Position numbers and translations under genes: made by a program. From Ahniella sp. (GTDB lineage Bacteria > Pseudomonadota > Gammaproteobacteria > Xanthomonadales > Ahniellaceae): a DNA stretch of 64,000 bases. Within the stretch, counting starts at the first letter, position 1. Each line of letters opens with the position of its first letter. Below, in pieces: positions 1 to 8,320 of this stretch. The stretch is taken from assembly GCA_016712105.1 (NCBI GenBank), contig JADJRU010000012.1, positions 1 through 64,000 of the forward strand, read 5' to 3'. The notes under the pieces are model-generated. The model saw only the letters and a list, made by a program, of their open reading frames with translations. It made no database searches and was not told the DNA's origin.

Positions 1-1694
1 TTCTCGAAAAACCAGTTCACGCCAAATGCCAGATTGTTGGTGAGATCAACCTGAAGAATCTTTGCTTCGATGTGGACCTGCAAGGGCACGATATCGAGGC
101 GCTTGATGGCACCGAGAATGGAGTCGTATTCGCCGGGCGTGGCGCGGATCATCAACGCGTTGCTTTCCTCGATCGAGGAGATCCGGATGTTCTCGCTCTC
201 GACAATGCCGATGCCGTCACCGCCGGCCGGGGAAGGGGTCGGAGTCGGCGAAGCCTGCTCGCTGGCGGCCTTTTCGTCATTGCGGTCGGACAGGCTCTTG
301 ACCTCGACCGGCTGCAAACCGGGTGCCACGCCACCCACGCCCTTGGGCTTGTTGCTGGCGCTCTTGCCGGCGGACCCGGTGAAGACTTCGCTCAGCTTTT
401 CGGCGAGATCGTCGGCCTTGACGTTCTTGACGTAATAGACGAACAACTGCGCGCCCGAATCGCTGCCGCCGCGATCGAGCTTGTAGACCCATTCCTGGGC
501 ACGATCGAGGTAATCGGGTTGCGGCGTGATCACCATCACCGCGTTGATTCGGTCGATCGGCATGAACCGGAACAGGCCGGCGAGCGGCGTCGGGCCACCT
601 TCGCCGAAGATCTTCTCGAGTTCCGGCACGACCGTGCTGGCTTCGACACGTTCCAGCGGGTACACCCCCACCGACATGCCGGTGAGCCAGTCGACGTCGA
701 AGATTTCGATGGTCTGCAGATAAAGATCGAGGTCACGCCGCGTGCCACCGATGATGATCATGGCGCGCGAGTTGTCGGCCTTGACGATGGAACCCTGGCG
801 CGCGTAGGGCTGCAGCAGTTTTTCCATTTCAGTGGCCGAGATGTACTTGAGCGGGACGACCCGAAGCTCGTAGCCCTTGGCGTCTTCGGTCGGGCCAATA
901 CGCGGCAGCAGGTTACCCTGCACGGCCTGGGCAGTCGGCAGCACGGTGTAACGACCGTCGCGGAACACCAGCGTCGCGTTGTTCCAGGCCAGCAACATCT
1001 CCAGGACAGCCATCGCCTGTTCGGGCGTGATGGCTTTTGCCGTCGAAAAGGTCACCTGTCCGCCAACACCGGGCGCGATCACGTAGTTCTCGTTGAAAAT
1101 TTCGCCAAGGATGGCCTTGACGACCGACTGAACCGACTCGGCTTCAAAGTTGAACCAGATGTCGCCCGAGTAGGATCGTTCGTCACGACGTGCCGCGGCT
1201 TCCTCGTTGAAGAACTTGCCGGTCCCCCGCTCGACCTTGAACCGTTTGCGAGCGGCGGCAGCCGCCGCATCAATCTTTTCGTCACCAGGGTTGCCGGACT
1301 GGTCGTTGTCGCGCGGATCCGTGGCCACAGCCTCGGCCGACTCGGCCCGAGTTGATGACGTCACCTCGACAGCCGGAGCGGTATCGACGACAACCGGCTC
1401 GATCACGGCAGGCGTGGCAGCCGGTTCGGCGATCGCTGTTCCGGGCGCGCCGGCAGCAGCCATACCTGTCGTCTCACCGTTTCCGGTCGCTGCAGGGGCA
1501 GCAGGAGCAGCGACTGGCGCCGCTTCAACCGCAACCGGCTCGGGTGGCACGGGTGGTGGAACCGGTGCGCTGACCTGCCCGGCGGCGTCCACCTCGGGGT
1601 TGGCCATGCCGCCATCGGCAAGGGCCAGTCCGGGGCCGGCCAGAAACAGGCCAAGCGCCAGCGGGATCAGGAAAACTTGAATGGGGTTGGGCAC
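1..1694 (-). CDS. gspD: T2SS outer-membrane secretin GspD (partial, C-terminus outside window)
   Basis: Outer-membrane secretin of the type II secretion system, last gene of the xps-type operon. Reading the minus strand from a GTG at 1694 gives a signal peptide (core LIPLALGLFLAGPGLALA), then about 100 residues rich in Pro, Ala and Val, then the N0/N1/N2 ring domains with typical strings such as FNFEAESVQSVVKAILGEIF, VPLKYISATEMEKLLQPYA and VYYVKNVKADDLAEKL. The last visible residues (LAFGVNWFFE) are near the start of the secretin core, so the beta-barrel part lies beyond base 1. The start is supported by GGAG seven bases upstream; it lies 13 bases after the gspN stop. No N-terminal lipobox is visible. 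The low-complexity linker before N0 is unusually long. About 564 codons are visible. Confidence 0.93.
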   Translation of the reverse strand, partial: MPNPIQVFLIPLALGLFLAGPGLALADGGMANPEVDAAGQVSAPVPPPVPPEPVAVEAAPVAAPAAPAATGNGETTGMAAAGAPGTAIAEPAATPAVIEPVVVDTAPAVEVTSSTRAESAEAVATDPRDNDQSGNPGDEKIDAAAAAARKRFKVERGTGKFFNEEAAARRDERSYSGDIWFNFEAESVQSVVKAILGEIFNENYVIAPGVGGQVTFSTAKAITPEQAMAVLEMLLAWNNATLVFRDGRYTVLPTAQAVQGNLLPRIGPTEDAKGYELRVVPLKYISATEMEKLLQPYARQGSIVKADNSRAMIIIGGTRRDLDLYLQTIEIFDVDWLTGMSVGVYPLERVEASTVVPELEKIFGEGGPTPLAGLFRFMPIDRINAVMVITPQPDYLDRAQEWVYKLDRGGSDSGAQLFVYYVKNVKADDLAEKLSEVFTGSAGKSASNKPKGVGGVAPGLQPVEVKSLSDRNDEKAASEQASPTPTPSPAGGDGIGIVESENIRISSIEESNALMIRATPGEYDSILGAIKRLDIVPLQVHIEAKILQVDLTNNLAFGVNWFFE

Positions 1695-1706
1695 GAGGTC
1701 ACTCCG

Positions 1707-2432
1707 TTACTGACTCGATTCTTGGGCACGCATGCGTTCGGCTTCTTCACGCAGTTGCCTTCTTCGCTCTTCGATCCGCCGCCGGATTTCTTCGGCTTTG
1801 GCCTGGTTGGCCGCATCACTCTCCGCCTGGTTGGCGGCGACCGCTGGCGGCGCACTGTTGTTCATGTTGGCTTGCGCCTGTACATCAGCTGCCGGCGGAG
1901 CACCTTCGGGACGGCTGATGGCCGATTCGTTGACTGATAACTCGAGTTCCTTGCGTCCGCTGCCCTCTCCCTCGAACACCACTTTGCGAGGATCCACTTC
2001 GACCAGCTTCCAGCCACTTTGTTCCCCTTCCAGCGGCATCCCGAGTGTCACCACCATCGACAGGTTCGACTTGTTGTCGCGAACGATCGCGAGCTTCTTG
2101 TCGGCGGTGTGGATGATGCTGGTCAGCGTGACGTCGAGATCGGGGACGGCCGAGACCTGCGCTGCACCGTCTGCGGGCTTTTCCTCGATCGGTGTCGGCT
2201 GGCGGTCCTCATTGAACACGGGCCGGGTGACCAGCTCCTGGAACTTGTCGAAACCCTCAAGCCGAAACCCATCCTTGTTCAGGCCACCGAGATAATCACG
2301 CGGCGGGGCCCGGCCCTCGCTCGCCGCGAGCGAGTAACCGGAACCCAGGCCAAGTTGCTGGCCGATGAACAGCCCGCCAAGCATCACGGCGAGCGCAATC
2401 AGCACGATGCCAAGTCGTCGAGCCGGGCTCAT
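1707..2432 (-). CDS. gspN: T2SS inner-membrane protein XpsN/GspN (GspC-like role)
   Basis: 241-residue protein with one N-terminal membrane segment (IVLIALAVMLGGLFIGQQL). A periplasmic homology-region-like domain follows (about residues 90-170: LDVTLTSIIHTADKKLAIVRD, then GMPLEGEQSGWKLVEVD). The C-terminus is a highly charged coiled coil (AKAEEIRRRIEERRRQ). In Xanthomonas the gene between xpsM and xpsD is xpsN, whose product links the GspL/M platform to the secretin as GspC does elsewhere. Position and architecture match that family here. The start overlaps the gspM stop (ATGA). Some annotation tools would call it GspC. Confidence 0.85.
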   Translation of the reverse strand: MSPARRLGIVLIALAVMLGGLFIGQQLGLGSGYSLAASEGRAPPRDYLGGLNKDGFRLEGFDKFQELVTRPVFNEDRQPTPIEEKPADGAAQVSAVPDLDVTLTSIIHTADKKLAIVRDNKSNLSMVVTLGMPLEGEQSGWKLVEVDPRKVVFEGEGSGRKELELSVNESAISRPEGAPPAADVQAQANMNNSAPPAVAANQAESDAANQAKAEEIRRRIEERRRQLREEAERMRAQESSQ

Positions 2433-3058
2433 GCCGTCTTCTCCTTGTCCGGGGTCTTGGGTGCCGCACGGATGTAGCCGAACACGTTGAACCGGATATC
2501 GAGGTAGTTCTGGATCTTGTTGCTGCCCGGCGTCAGGTAACCCTGCTGGCGATAGACCTGCAGGTCATCGATGAACAGCAGCGGGCTCGACGATTCGAGT
2601 TCGTGCAGGATCGCCGCGAACGGCTCCAGATCACAGCGCAAGCGCATCTGGATGGTCACGCGCTCGAACCGCTCCGGCTCGGTTGGCCGGGCATATTGGT
2701 TCATCACGATCTGACAGCGATCGGGATTGGCTTTCGGCGCGTGTTTGCTGACGATCTGCTTGATTTGCTGTGTGAGCGTGGCGGCAGCGGAGTCGAAATC
2801 GGTTTCGGCCAGGAACGCCGGATTGTTCGCCTCGTGAGTCCGCACGGCCGCATGGGCTTCTTCAACTTCCTTGCGCGTGGCGGCGATTTCGCGGAAGCGC
2901 AACTCCTGCTCCTTGAGATCGGCGATTTCGTCGGCGTACTGGAGATGACGCGCCGTGAACCACCAATGCACGCCCAAAAAGTAAACGAGCACGATCGTGA
3001 TCAGCAGCAGCACAACGGCCAGAAACCGACCATTTTCGGCCTTAGGCGTCACGTCCAT
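2429..3058 (-). CDS. gspM: T2SS inner-membrane platform protein GspM
   Basis: 209-residue bitopic protein: a short cytoplasmic N-terminus, one membrane helix (about residues 13-32, LAVVLLLITIVLVYFLGVHWW), a periplasmic coiled coil (ADEIADLKEQELRFREIAAT) and a small ferredoxin-like domain. GspM pairs with GspL in the inner-membrane platform. I chose the ATG at 3058 because the family starts just before the membrane helix; the 46-residue in-frame extension upstream is Arg/Lys-rich and lies inside gspL. The gene overlaps the end of gspL by 17 bases and its stop overlaps the gspN start (ATGA). Confidence 0.85.
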   Translation of the reverse strand: MDVTPKAENGRFLAVVLLLITIVLVYFLGVHWWFTARHLQYADEIADLKEQELRFREIAATRKEVEEAHAAVRTHEANNPAFLAETDFDSAAATLTQQIKQIVSKHAPKANPDRCQIVMNQYARPTEPERFERVTIQMRLRCDLEPFAAILHELESSSPLLFIDDLQVYRQQGYLTPGSNKIQNYLDIRFNVFGYIRAAPKTPDKEKTA

Positions 3059-4238
3059 TGCCGCCTCCTTTTTTGCCCTTCTCGCGTTTCTTGTTTCTTT
3101 CGCGAGTGTCTTTGGCGACCGCTTCGGGGTCGAGTTTGGCGCGCGCCTGAATGAGGAACATCTCTTTCTTGTTCTGGCTACCCGGCGTGATCGCACCCTG
3201 AATGGCCGGCGCTTCGATCAACGACGACTTCTGCAGCACCGGAACCAGCCCGGCAGCATTGTCACTCTGACCCTGCAACTGGACCTCGCCGCGCGTGACC
3301 TGGAACCGCGACAAGGAGGTGTCATCGGGCAAACGGATGGTGACATCGCGCAGAATGTCGACGGTGACCGGCATGGCACGTTTGCGCGTGTCCAGGAAAT
3401 TTGCCCCGTCGACGGCATCTTCAAGCTCATCACGCAGTTTGTCGGTGGCCTGTGCCTCCAGACGAACCGCATCCACCTTGGCCTGCAGGTCGTCGAGTGC
3501 CGCCTGCCGGTTCGACAACGAGGCCTGCATGACCGCCCACAACATCCCCAGACAGACCAGCGCCAGCAGCGCATTGATCCACTGTTCGGTGCGCGAGCGG
3601 CGAGCGCGACGATCGGGCGGGAGGAGGTTGAAGCCCAGTCGACTGCTATCGCCGCGCACACCATCGGCGGCGGCGAACCGCAAATCGGCCGCACTGAAGG
3701 GCGCAATCAGTTGCTCACAGATGGCCTTCGGTGCCATCAGCACCTCGACCAGCAACTGCTTCGCGGCGGTGTCGCGTTTGATCGTGCGATGGTCGAGCCA
3801 GACCTGGTCGGCCTTGAACGGGGTCTGGCGATCCAGCTCGAATCCGAGCACCTGATCGAGATTCTCTTCGGCCGCCAGCGGCAGCGTGACACGCCGCGAC
3901 AGCAGCTGCCGCTCGGGCAAGCCCAACACCAGATCAGCCTTGCCTTCGGCCCGCGCCACGAAACCGCGCAGCAGATCGAGCGTGGACTGCTGGTCGGCGT
4001 CGGCGGGGACATCGAGTGCATCGCGGATTTCGCCGCGGTGCAGTCGCTCGATGCGCCACATGCCATCACGCTGGAACAAGCGCATCTCGTCGCGCTGCTC
4101 GGACAGAAAACCCAGCAGCCGCGCCGGAACGAGCGCAAGCAGCTCCCTGCCCCACCAGTCGAGGAACCGGTACAGCGTGCTGCTGCGATAGGCCGATCGC
4201 AGTTTTGCGAAGCGCTTTGTAATGATCGAATCAGACAT
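3042..4238 (-). CDS. gspL: T2SS platform protein GspL (actin-like cytoplasmic domain)
   Basis: 398 residues from the ATG at 4238. Residues 1-215 form the cytoplasmic actin-like fold that recruits the GspE ATPase (GLPERQLLSRRVTLPLAAEENL and VLGFELDRQTPF are typical GspL/PilM-like strings). One membrane helix follows at about 218-238 (INALLALVCLGMLWAVMQA), then a periplasmic ferredoxin-like domain. The C-terminus is Lys/Gly-rich (REKGKKGGGNGRDA). The start codon overlaps the gspK stop (TGATG), which decides it over an in-frame ATG eight codons upstream; AGGGAG precedes it by nine bases. Confidence 0.88.
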   Translation of the reverse strand: MSDSIITKRFAKLRSAYRSSTLYRFLDWWGRELLALVPARLLGFLSEQRDEMRLFQRDGMWRIERLHRGEIRDALDVPADADQQSTLDLLRGFVARAEGKADLVLGLPERQLLSRRVTLPLAAEENLDQVLGFELDRQTPFKADQVWLDHRTIKRDTAAKQLLVEVLMAPKAICEQLIAPFSAADLRFAAADGVRGDSSRLGFNLLPPDRRARRSRTEQWINALLALVCLGMLWAVMQASLSNRQAALDDLQAKVDAVRLEAQATDKLRDELEDAVDGANFLDTRKRAMPVTVDILRDVTIRLPDDTSLSRFQVTRGEVQLQGQSDNAAGLVPVLQKSSLIEAPAIQGAITPGSQNKKEMFLIQARAKLDPEAVAKDTRERNKKREKGKKGGGNGRDA

Positions 4239-5149
4239 CAACGGGCGCTCCCTTCGCGCCACTTCAAAATGGAATAGGCCCGTGCGCCAGGCGCACCTCC
4301 GAGGCGAATCGTCGCATCAAGCGTCGTTTTTGCCCCATTCTTGAGCCGGGCTTCGGACCGCACAGTATACGTTCCGCCGCCTCCGCCTGCCAAAAGACTG
4401 GTGCCATCGGGCATGCTGAGGCCGGAAGCGCCGCCGTCGGCCGGGTTCAGCAGACGGCGCTGTTGCACCAATTGCTGGGCCAGTTGCGGGTTCATGTTGG
4501 GATAAAGCATCAGGCCAAACTCCGTGGCATAGGCCGGGCTGGGGCGACCAGCGCCACCATAGATGGTGATTTCCGGCTCGAGTTTCTCGAACAGCTCGTA
4601 GGTCATGCCCAGCACCTGCTGGAGCTCGCCCACCGTGGTGAAGGGCACATCGGCCGAGCCATAGGGCAAGTCGGCCGCTTCGTAATCGTCATCCTCGGCC
4701 CCCATGGGCCGGACCAGCTCATCCACATCACGCCAGTCGATGATGGCATCGGCCAGCCGCTGCGCTTCGATCGGATCGAGCCCGAGCTGCTGGAACATCG
4801 GCACCAACACGGTCTCGTCGGCCTGGTTGATGTCGATCTTGCCGGACTCGTCCTGGATTTCGACGCGCACCTTGGCGCCTTCGAAATCGAACTCGTAGAC
4901 GCGACCGTCCGGCACCCAGCGGGTTTGAACGTCCGGATTCAACATTTCGCGCACGACCCGGCTGAGCCCTGCCTCGGCGGCATACCGCGCCGTCGCACCG
5001 TCAAACAGATGGCGGGCCTGCAGCATCTCGGTGCGGGCGATCACGATAAAACCGGACAACATGACGGTCAGCAGCACGAGCACCCAGATGACGACGATGA
5101 AGGCGACACCTCGGCGCTGGTTTCCCGATGGCAAAAACCGCCGCATCAT
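4238..5149 (-). CDS. gspK: T2SS minor pseudopilin GspK
   Basis: 303 residues from ATGATG at 5149. The N-terminal hydrophobic helix (RRGVAFIVVIWVLVLLTVML) is typical of GspK, which carries a less canonical prepilin signal than the other pseudopilins. GspK hallmarks follow: DESGKIDINQADE, then DAIIDWRDVDELVRP and a helix-hairpin-helix-like segment. GspK caps the pseudopilus tip with GspI and GspJ. The first ATG overlaps the gspJ stop (ATGA), so I prefer it over the much longer in-frame ORF, whose upstream part is really shifted gspJ coding. Confidence 0.88.
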   Translation of the reverse strand: MMRRFLPSGNQRRGVAFIVVIWVLVLLTVMLSGFIVIARTEMLQARHLFDGATARYAAEAGLSRVVREMLNPDVQTRWVPDGRVYEFDFEGAKVRVEIQDESGKIDINQADETVLVPMFQQLGLDPIEAQRLADAIIDWRDVDELVRPMGAEDDDYEAADLPYGSADVPFTTVGELQQVLGMTYELFEKLEPEITIYGGAGRPSPAYATEFGLMLYPNMNPQLAQQLVQQRRLLNPADGGASGLSMPDGTSLLAGGGGGTYTVRSEARLKNGAKTTLDATIRLGGAPGARAYSILKWREGSAR

Positions 5150-5814
5150 TGCGCTGTCCTGCCGTAAAACGAATCCCAGCCCGACACCGCCGATGCGTTG
5201 ACCAGCACGGCACATCCATGGTGGGCCAGCTGTAGCGTGTGCCCTCTTCCATGCGGAACTTGATGCGGACGGCCAGAGGCAGCACGCCGGTGTTTTCCAT
5301 TCATCGGACCAATCGCCGAGTTTGCCGGTCTCGTCCATGCCGATGAACTCGAACCCGCCGCCATCGATGCCCTCGATCAGGACCACCGGGTCCCGCTCAC
5401 TTTCGGATTGTCGGCATCAAAGCCGTTCAGCAGTTGGTGGCGAAACACCAGGCGATTGCCGTCCGGGCCGTCCTCGACACTCAGCTCCTGAACATAGGCA
5501 CCACCGCGGCTCATGTGACCTGGCATGGTCGAGACAAACCGAAGGTAATCACGCCCGCCTTCTAACATCCGCACTTCGCCGGTGGTTTCCTCGACCTGGA
5601 AATTGAGCGCCAGTGCGCCGCGCAATTGCCGGCGCAGGAATTCCTGTGCAACCCGCACACGATTCGTGCGGTCAATCAGCTCCTCGCCACTGACCGAAGC
5701 CTTGCGCGCCGCCGAAATGCCGCTGTACGCACCGGCCATCAGCAGGGCCAGCAACATGGTCGCGAGCAGCAGTTCGACGAGCGTGAAGCCTTGGGCCTTG
5801 CGCTGCATGGTCAT
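5146..5814 (-). pseudogene. gspJ: T2SS minor pseudopilin GspJ, interrupted by three -1 frameshifts
   Basis: The N-terminus is a normal prepilin (QGFTLVELLLATMLLALLMAG) starting at the ATG at 5814, which overlaps the gspI stop (ATGA). The first frame stops at 5377 after 145 residues, but GspJ-like coding continues through two further frames and returns to the first: IEGIDGGGFEFIGMDETGKL, then VLPLAVRIKFRMEEGTRYSW, then VNASAVSGWDSFYGRTAQ, ending at 5146 beside gspK. Each switch equals the loss of one base, near 5392-5394 (GGG where GGGG is needed), 5293-5296 (AAAA for AAAAA) and 5210. Restored, the protein has about 223 residues, a normal GspJ length. Homopolymer sequencing error is at least as likely as a real pseudogene. 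Confidence 0.85.
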
Positions 5815-6212
5815 GGCGTGAGTCCCGGCTGGATGGCGCGTACGGTGACAAAACGGGCACTGCGCTCGCCTCGTCCCTGACCCCAGATGACAATGAGCTC
5901 GATCCGGTACAGATCAACCAGATTCGTGGTCTCGAACACCGAGGCGTCGGCCGGCGGCTCCCATTCAGTGATCGCCAGTTCCCAACGGTACTTCTTGTCG
6001 AATTCGCCGGAATCACTGCCTTCCTTGACCGGCTCTTCAATACCGATGGTGTCCATCTTGCTTTGTGCCCACAGTGCCGCGTCGGTCAGTTCCGCACTCG
6101 TGCGCGCCTGGCGCAGACCGGAAGCGGCCAGCTCCATCATCACCGCGAACCCGACGGCAAAGACGAGAAACGCAGCCAGCAGTTCGATCAGGGCAAAACC
6201 ACGGCGGCTCAT
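5811..6212 (-). CDS. gspI: T2SS minor pseudopilin GspI
   Basis: 133 residues with a type IV prepilin leader MSRRG and helix FALIELLAAFLVFAVGFAVM, cleaved after Gly5 by a prepilin peptidase not present in this window. The C-terminal part (SKMDTIGIEEPVKEGSDSG, LYRIELIVIWGQGRGERSA) is GspI-like. GspI, J and K form the pseudopilus tip. ATGA overlaps on both sides, with gspH and gspJ, indicate translational coupling. Confidence 0.88.
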   Translation of the reverse strand: MSRRGFALIELLAAFLVFAVGFAVMMELAASGLRQARTSAELTDAALWAQSKMDTIGIEEPVKEGSDSGEFDKKYRWELAITEWEPPADASVFETTNLVDLYRIELIVIWGQGRGERSARFVTVRAIQPGLTP

Positions 6213-6661
6213 TTGTCCTCCTCGAGGCGCACTTCACCGGTCAGCCAGGCCACTTCCACACGCCATTCCTTGGTGTCACGCAGAATCGTCACGCGACCGC
6301 CGGTGGACGAGCCGTCCGGATAGAACCGGATCCTGCCCTTCCCGTCTTCGGTGAGTTCGCTCTGCGCCGTAAGCAGTTTCATGTCGAGCCCTTCGGGCAA
6401 GGTCACCGGATTTTTGCCCGGTGCCTGGTAGGTCCGTGCCTCGACATCCACTTCCAGCGCCTTTTCTTCGCCCTTCACGATGGCTTGGCCACGTGTGTAA
6501 CGAAGCGCTGCCACCACATCTTTCACCGACGAGCGGATCTTCGCGCCACCCAGACTCTTGTTGAACGAGAACGCGACGCTGCCGACCACGATGGCGATCA
6601 GTGCCAGCACCGCGATGACCTCGATCAGGGTGAATCCATGCTGGCGGGTGTGGATGCGCAT
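6209..6661 (-). CDS. gspH: T2SS minor pseudopilin GspH
   Basis: 150 residues. The prepilin motif is HG then FTLIEVIAVLALIAIVVGSV, followed by the GspH/FimT-like domain (VKDVVAALRYTRGQAIVKGE, GRIRFYPDGSSTGGRV). GspH is a minor component that connects the major pseudopilin GspG to the tip. I took the ATG at 6661 rather than the 27-codon upstream extension, which would overlap gspG and place the leader too far inside. Its stop overlaps the gspI start (ATGA). Confidence 0.88.
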   Translation of the reverse strand: MRIHTRQHGFTLIEVIAVLALIAIVVGSVAFSFNKSLGGAKIRSSVKDVVAALRYTRGQAIVKGEEKALEVDVEARTYQAPGKNPVTLPEGLDMKLLTAQSELTEDGKGRIRFYPDGSSTGGRVTILRDTKEWRVEVAWLTGEVRLEEDK

Positions 6662-6680
6662 GGCGCCCCGGAATCCGGGA

Positions 6681-7088
6681 TCAGTCGGCGTTGCTGATGT
6701 CGCGTTTCCACTTCTCTCCGCCCGGCTGCTTGTCGGCGCCATAGGAGATCAGGTCGTAATCGCTACCGGTTTCACCCGGCATGCGATACATGAATGGTTG
6801 GTCCCAGCCGTCCTTCAATTCGCTCGGACGGGCGTAAGGGCCATTCCAGTTTTCGGCATTGCCGGGCTTTTTGGTCAGGTTTTCCAGGCTTTCCGGAAGC
6901 GAGCCCACGTCCATGGCATACGACTCGATCTTCGTGCCCAGTGACTTGACACTCGACTTCGTGGCATTCCAGCGCCCTTGGTCAACCTTGCCGAACACGG
7001 CAGGCGCAACAAAGCCGGCAATGATGCCGAGCAGCAGGATGACCGCGATCATTTCGACCAGGCTGAAACCGGATTGTGTGCTTTTCAT
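6681..7088 (-). CDS. gspG: T2SS major pseudopilin GspG
   Basis: 135 residues, the main subunit of the pseudopilus. Leader MKSTQSG is followed by FSLVEMIAVILLLGIIAGFV with Glu at +5. The conserved GspG body is present (GRWNATKSSVKSLGTKIESY, GSLPESLENL, NGPYARPSELKDGWDQPF) and ends with the Ca-site region YDLISYGADKQPGG. Ser replaces Thr in the usual GFTL motif. It is slightly short for the family. Fourteen bases separate it from gspF. Confidence 0.92.
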   Translation of the reverse strand: MKSTQSGFSLVEMIAVILLLGIIAGFVAPAVFGKVDQGRWNATKSSVKSLGTKIESYAMDVGSLPESLENLTKKPGNAENWNGPYARPSELKDGWDQPFMYRMPGETGSDYDLISYGADKQPGGEKWKRDISNAD

Positions 7089-7102
7089 TGTTCTACCTCG
7101 GG

Positions 7103-8317
7103 TTACTGGATCAAATCACTCATGTTCAGGATCGGCAGGATGATGGCGATCATGATCGCACCCACCACTACAGCCATGATGGCAGTAATGGCTGGGACCA
7201 TGGCCGACAGCAAACGTTCCGTAGTGTGCGAGACATCGTCGTCGAACGTGTCGGCGGTGCGGACGAGCATGCCGTCCAGATCACCCGCTTCTTCACCGAC
7301 GGCGATCATCTGGACCGCCAGTTTCGGGAATACCTTGCGCGCACCCAGCGAGTAGGCCAGACCGCCACCGGTCTTCACCTCACTCGCCGCATGTTCAACC
7401 GCCTGCACCAGCACGGTGTTGCTGAGCACGTTCTTGGAAATCGACAACGCCGTCAGCAGTGGCACGCCGTTGCGTACCAAGGTGCCGAGCGTCCGGGCGA
7501 GCCGCGCGGTTTCGATCTTGGTGATCAGCGGGCCAATGAACCGCATGCGCAGCAATTGCCGGTCCCAAGGCCCGCGCTTCTCCTGGCTCGCGAACTGGGC
7601 TCGGATCCACAAAGAACCGCCGCCAACGGCCAGCGCCAGGATCAACCAGAACTTCTGCAGGATGCCGGCGACGAACAACACAATCACGGTGATCCACGGC
7701 AGGTCATCGCCCATGGCTTCGAAGATCGGCTCGAATTTCGGCACCACGTAGATCATCAGGATGATCAGCGCGACGATGACCATCGCCACCAGCATGGCCG
7801 GATAAACCAGCGCATTGATGACCTTGGACTTGAGCTGGCGCGAGCGCTCCAGATATTCGGCGAGGCGCTTCAGCGTGTCATTGAGCGAGCCGGATACTTC
7901 GCCGGCACGAACCATGTTGATGTAAAGGCGCGTGAACACACCATGCTGCTGTTCCAGCGCCGACGACAGGCTGCCACCTTCACGCACGACATCGCGAATC
8001 CGTTCGATCAAACGCTGGCCTTCTTCGCTGTCGGGCTGTTCGGCCAGCATCTGCAGCGCGCGATCGAGTGGCTGACCGGCGCTCAGCAAGGTGCCGAGTT
8101 GCTGCGTGAACATGGCGATCTGCACTTCCGACATCGGCGCGCGCCGAAGCAGGCTGCCCAGCGCCAAACCTCCGGCCGAGCCCGCTTCCCGCGCCTCGAT
8201 CGGCACATTGCCGGCGTCCTGCAGACGCATGACCACTTCTTCGCGGGTAGCCGCCTCCATCTCGCCGACGAGGGTTTCGCCGGTGGCACTGACTGCCTTG
8301 AATCGGAACAGGGGCAT
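7103..8317 (-). CDS. gspF: T2SS inner-membrane platform protein GspF
   Basis: 404-residue polytopic protein with two repeated T2SSF domains and three membrane helices (near residues 170-195, 220-245 and 370-400). The start MPLFRFKAVSATGETLVGEM and internal TQQLGTLLSAGQPLDRAL are diagnostic. GspF sits at the centre of the platform and couples GspE ATP hydrolysis to pseudopilus growth. It begins three bases after the gspE stop. A second GspF-family gene lies at 33500-34723, outside this operon; this copy is the likely dedicated T2SS component. Confidence 0.93.
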   Translation of the reverse strand: MPLFRFKAVSATGETLVGEMEAATREEVVMRLQDAGNVPIEAREAGSAGGLALGSLLRRAPMSEVQIAMFTQQLGTLLSAGQPLDRALQMLAEQPDSEEGQRLIERIRDVVREGGSLSSALEQQHGVFTRLYINMVRAGEVSGSLNDTLKRLAEYLERSRQLKSKVINALVYPAMLVAMVIVALIILMIYVVPKFEPIFEAMGDDLPWITVIVLFVAGILQKFWLILALAVGGGSLWIRAQFASQEKRGPWDRQLLRMRFIGPLITKIETARLARTLGTLVRNGVPLLTALSISKNVLSNTVLVQAVEHAASEVKTGGGLAYSLGARKVFPKLAVQMIAVGEEAGDLDGMLVRTADTFDDDVSHTTERLLSAMVPAITAIMAVVVGAIMIAIILPILNMSDLIQ

Positions 8318-8320
8318 CGT

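Noticed and set aside
4238..5386. A 382-residue GspK with a long N-terminal extension
   Set aside because: The extra part is frame-shifted gspJ coding; the GspK start is at 5149, overlapping the gspJ stop.
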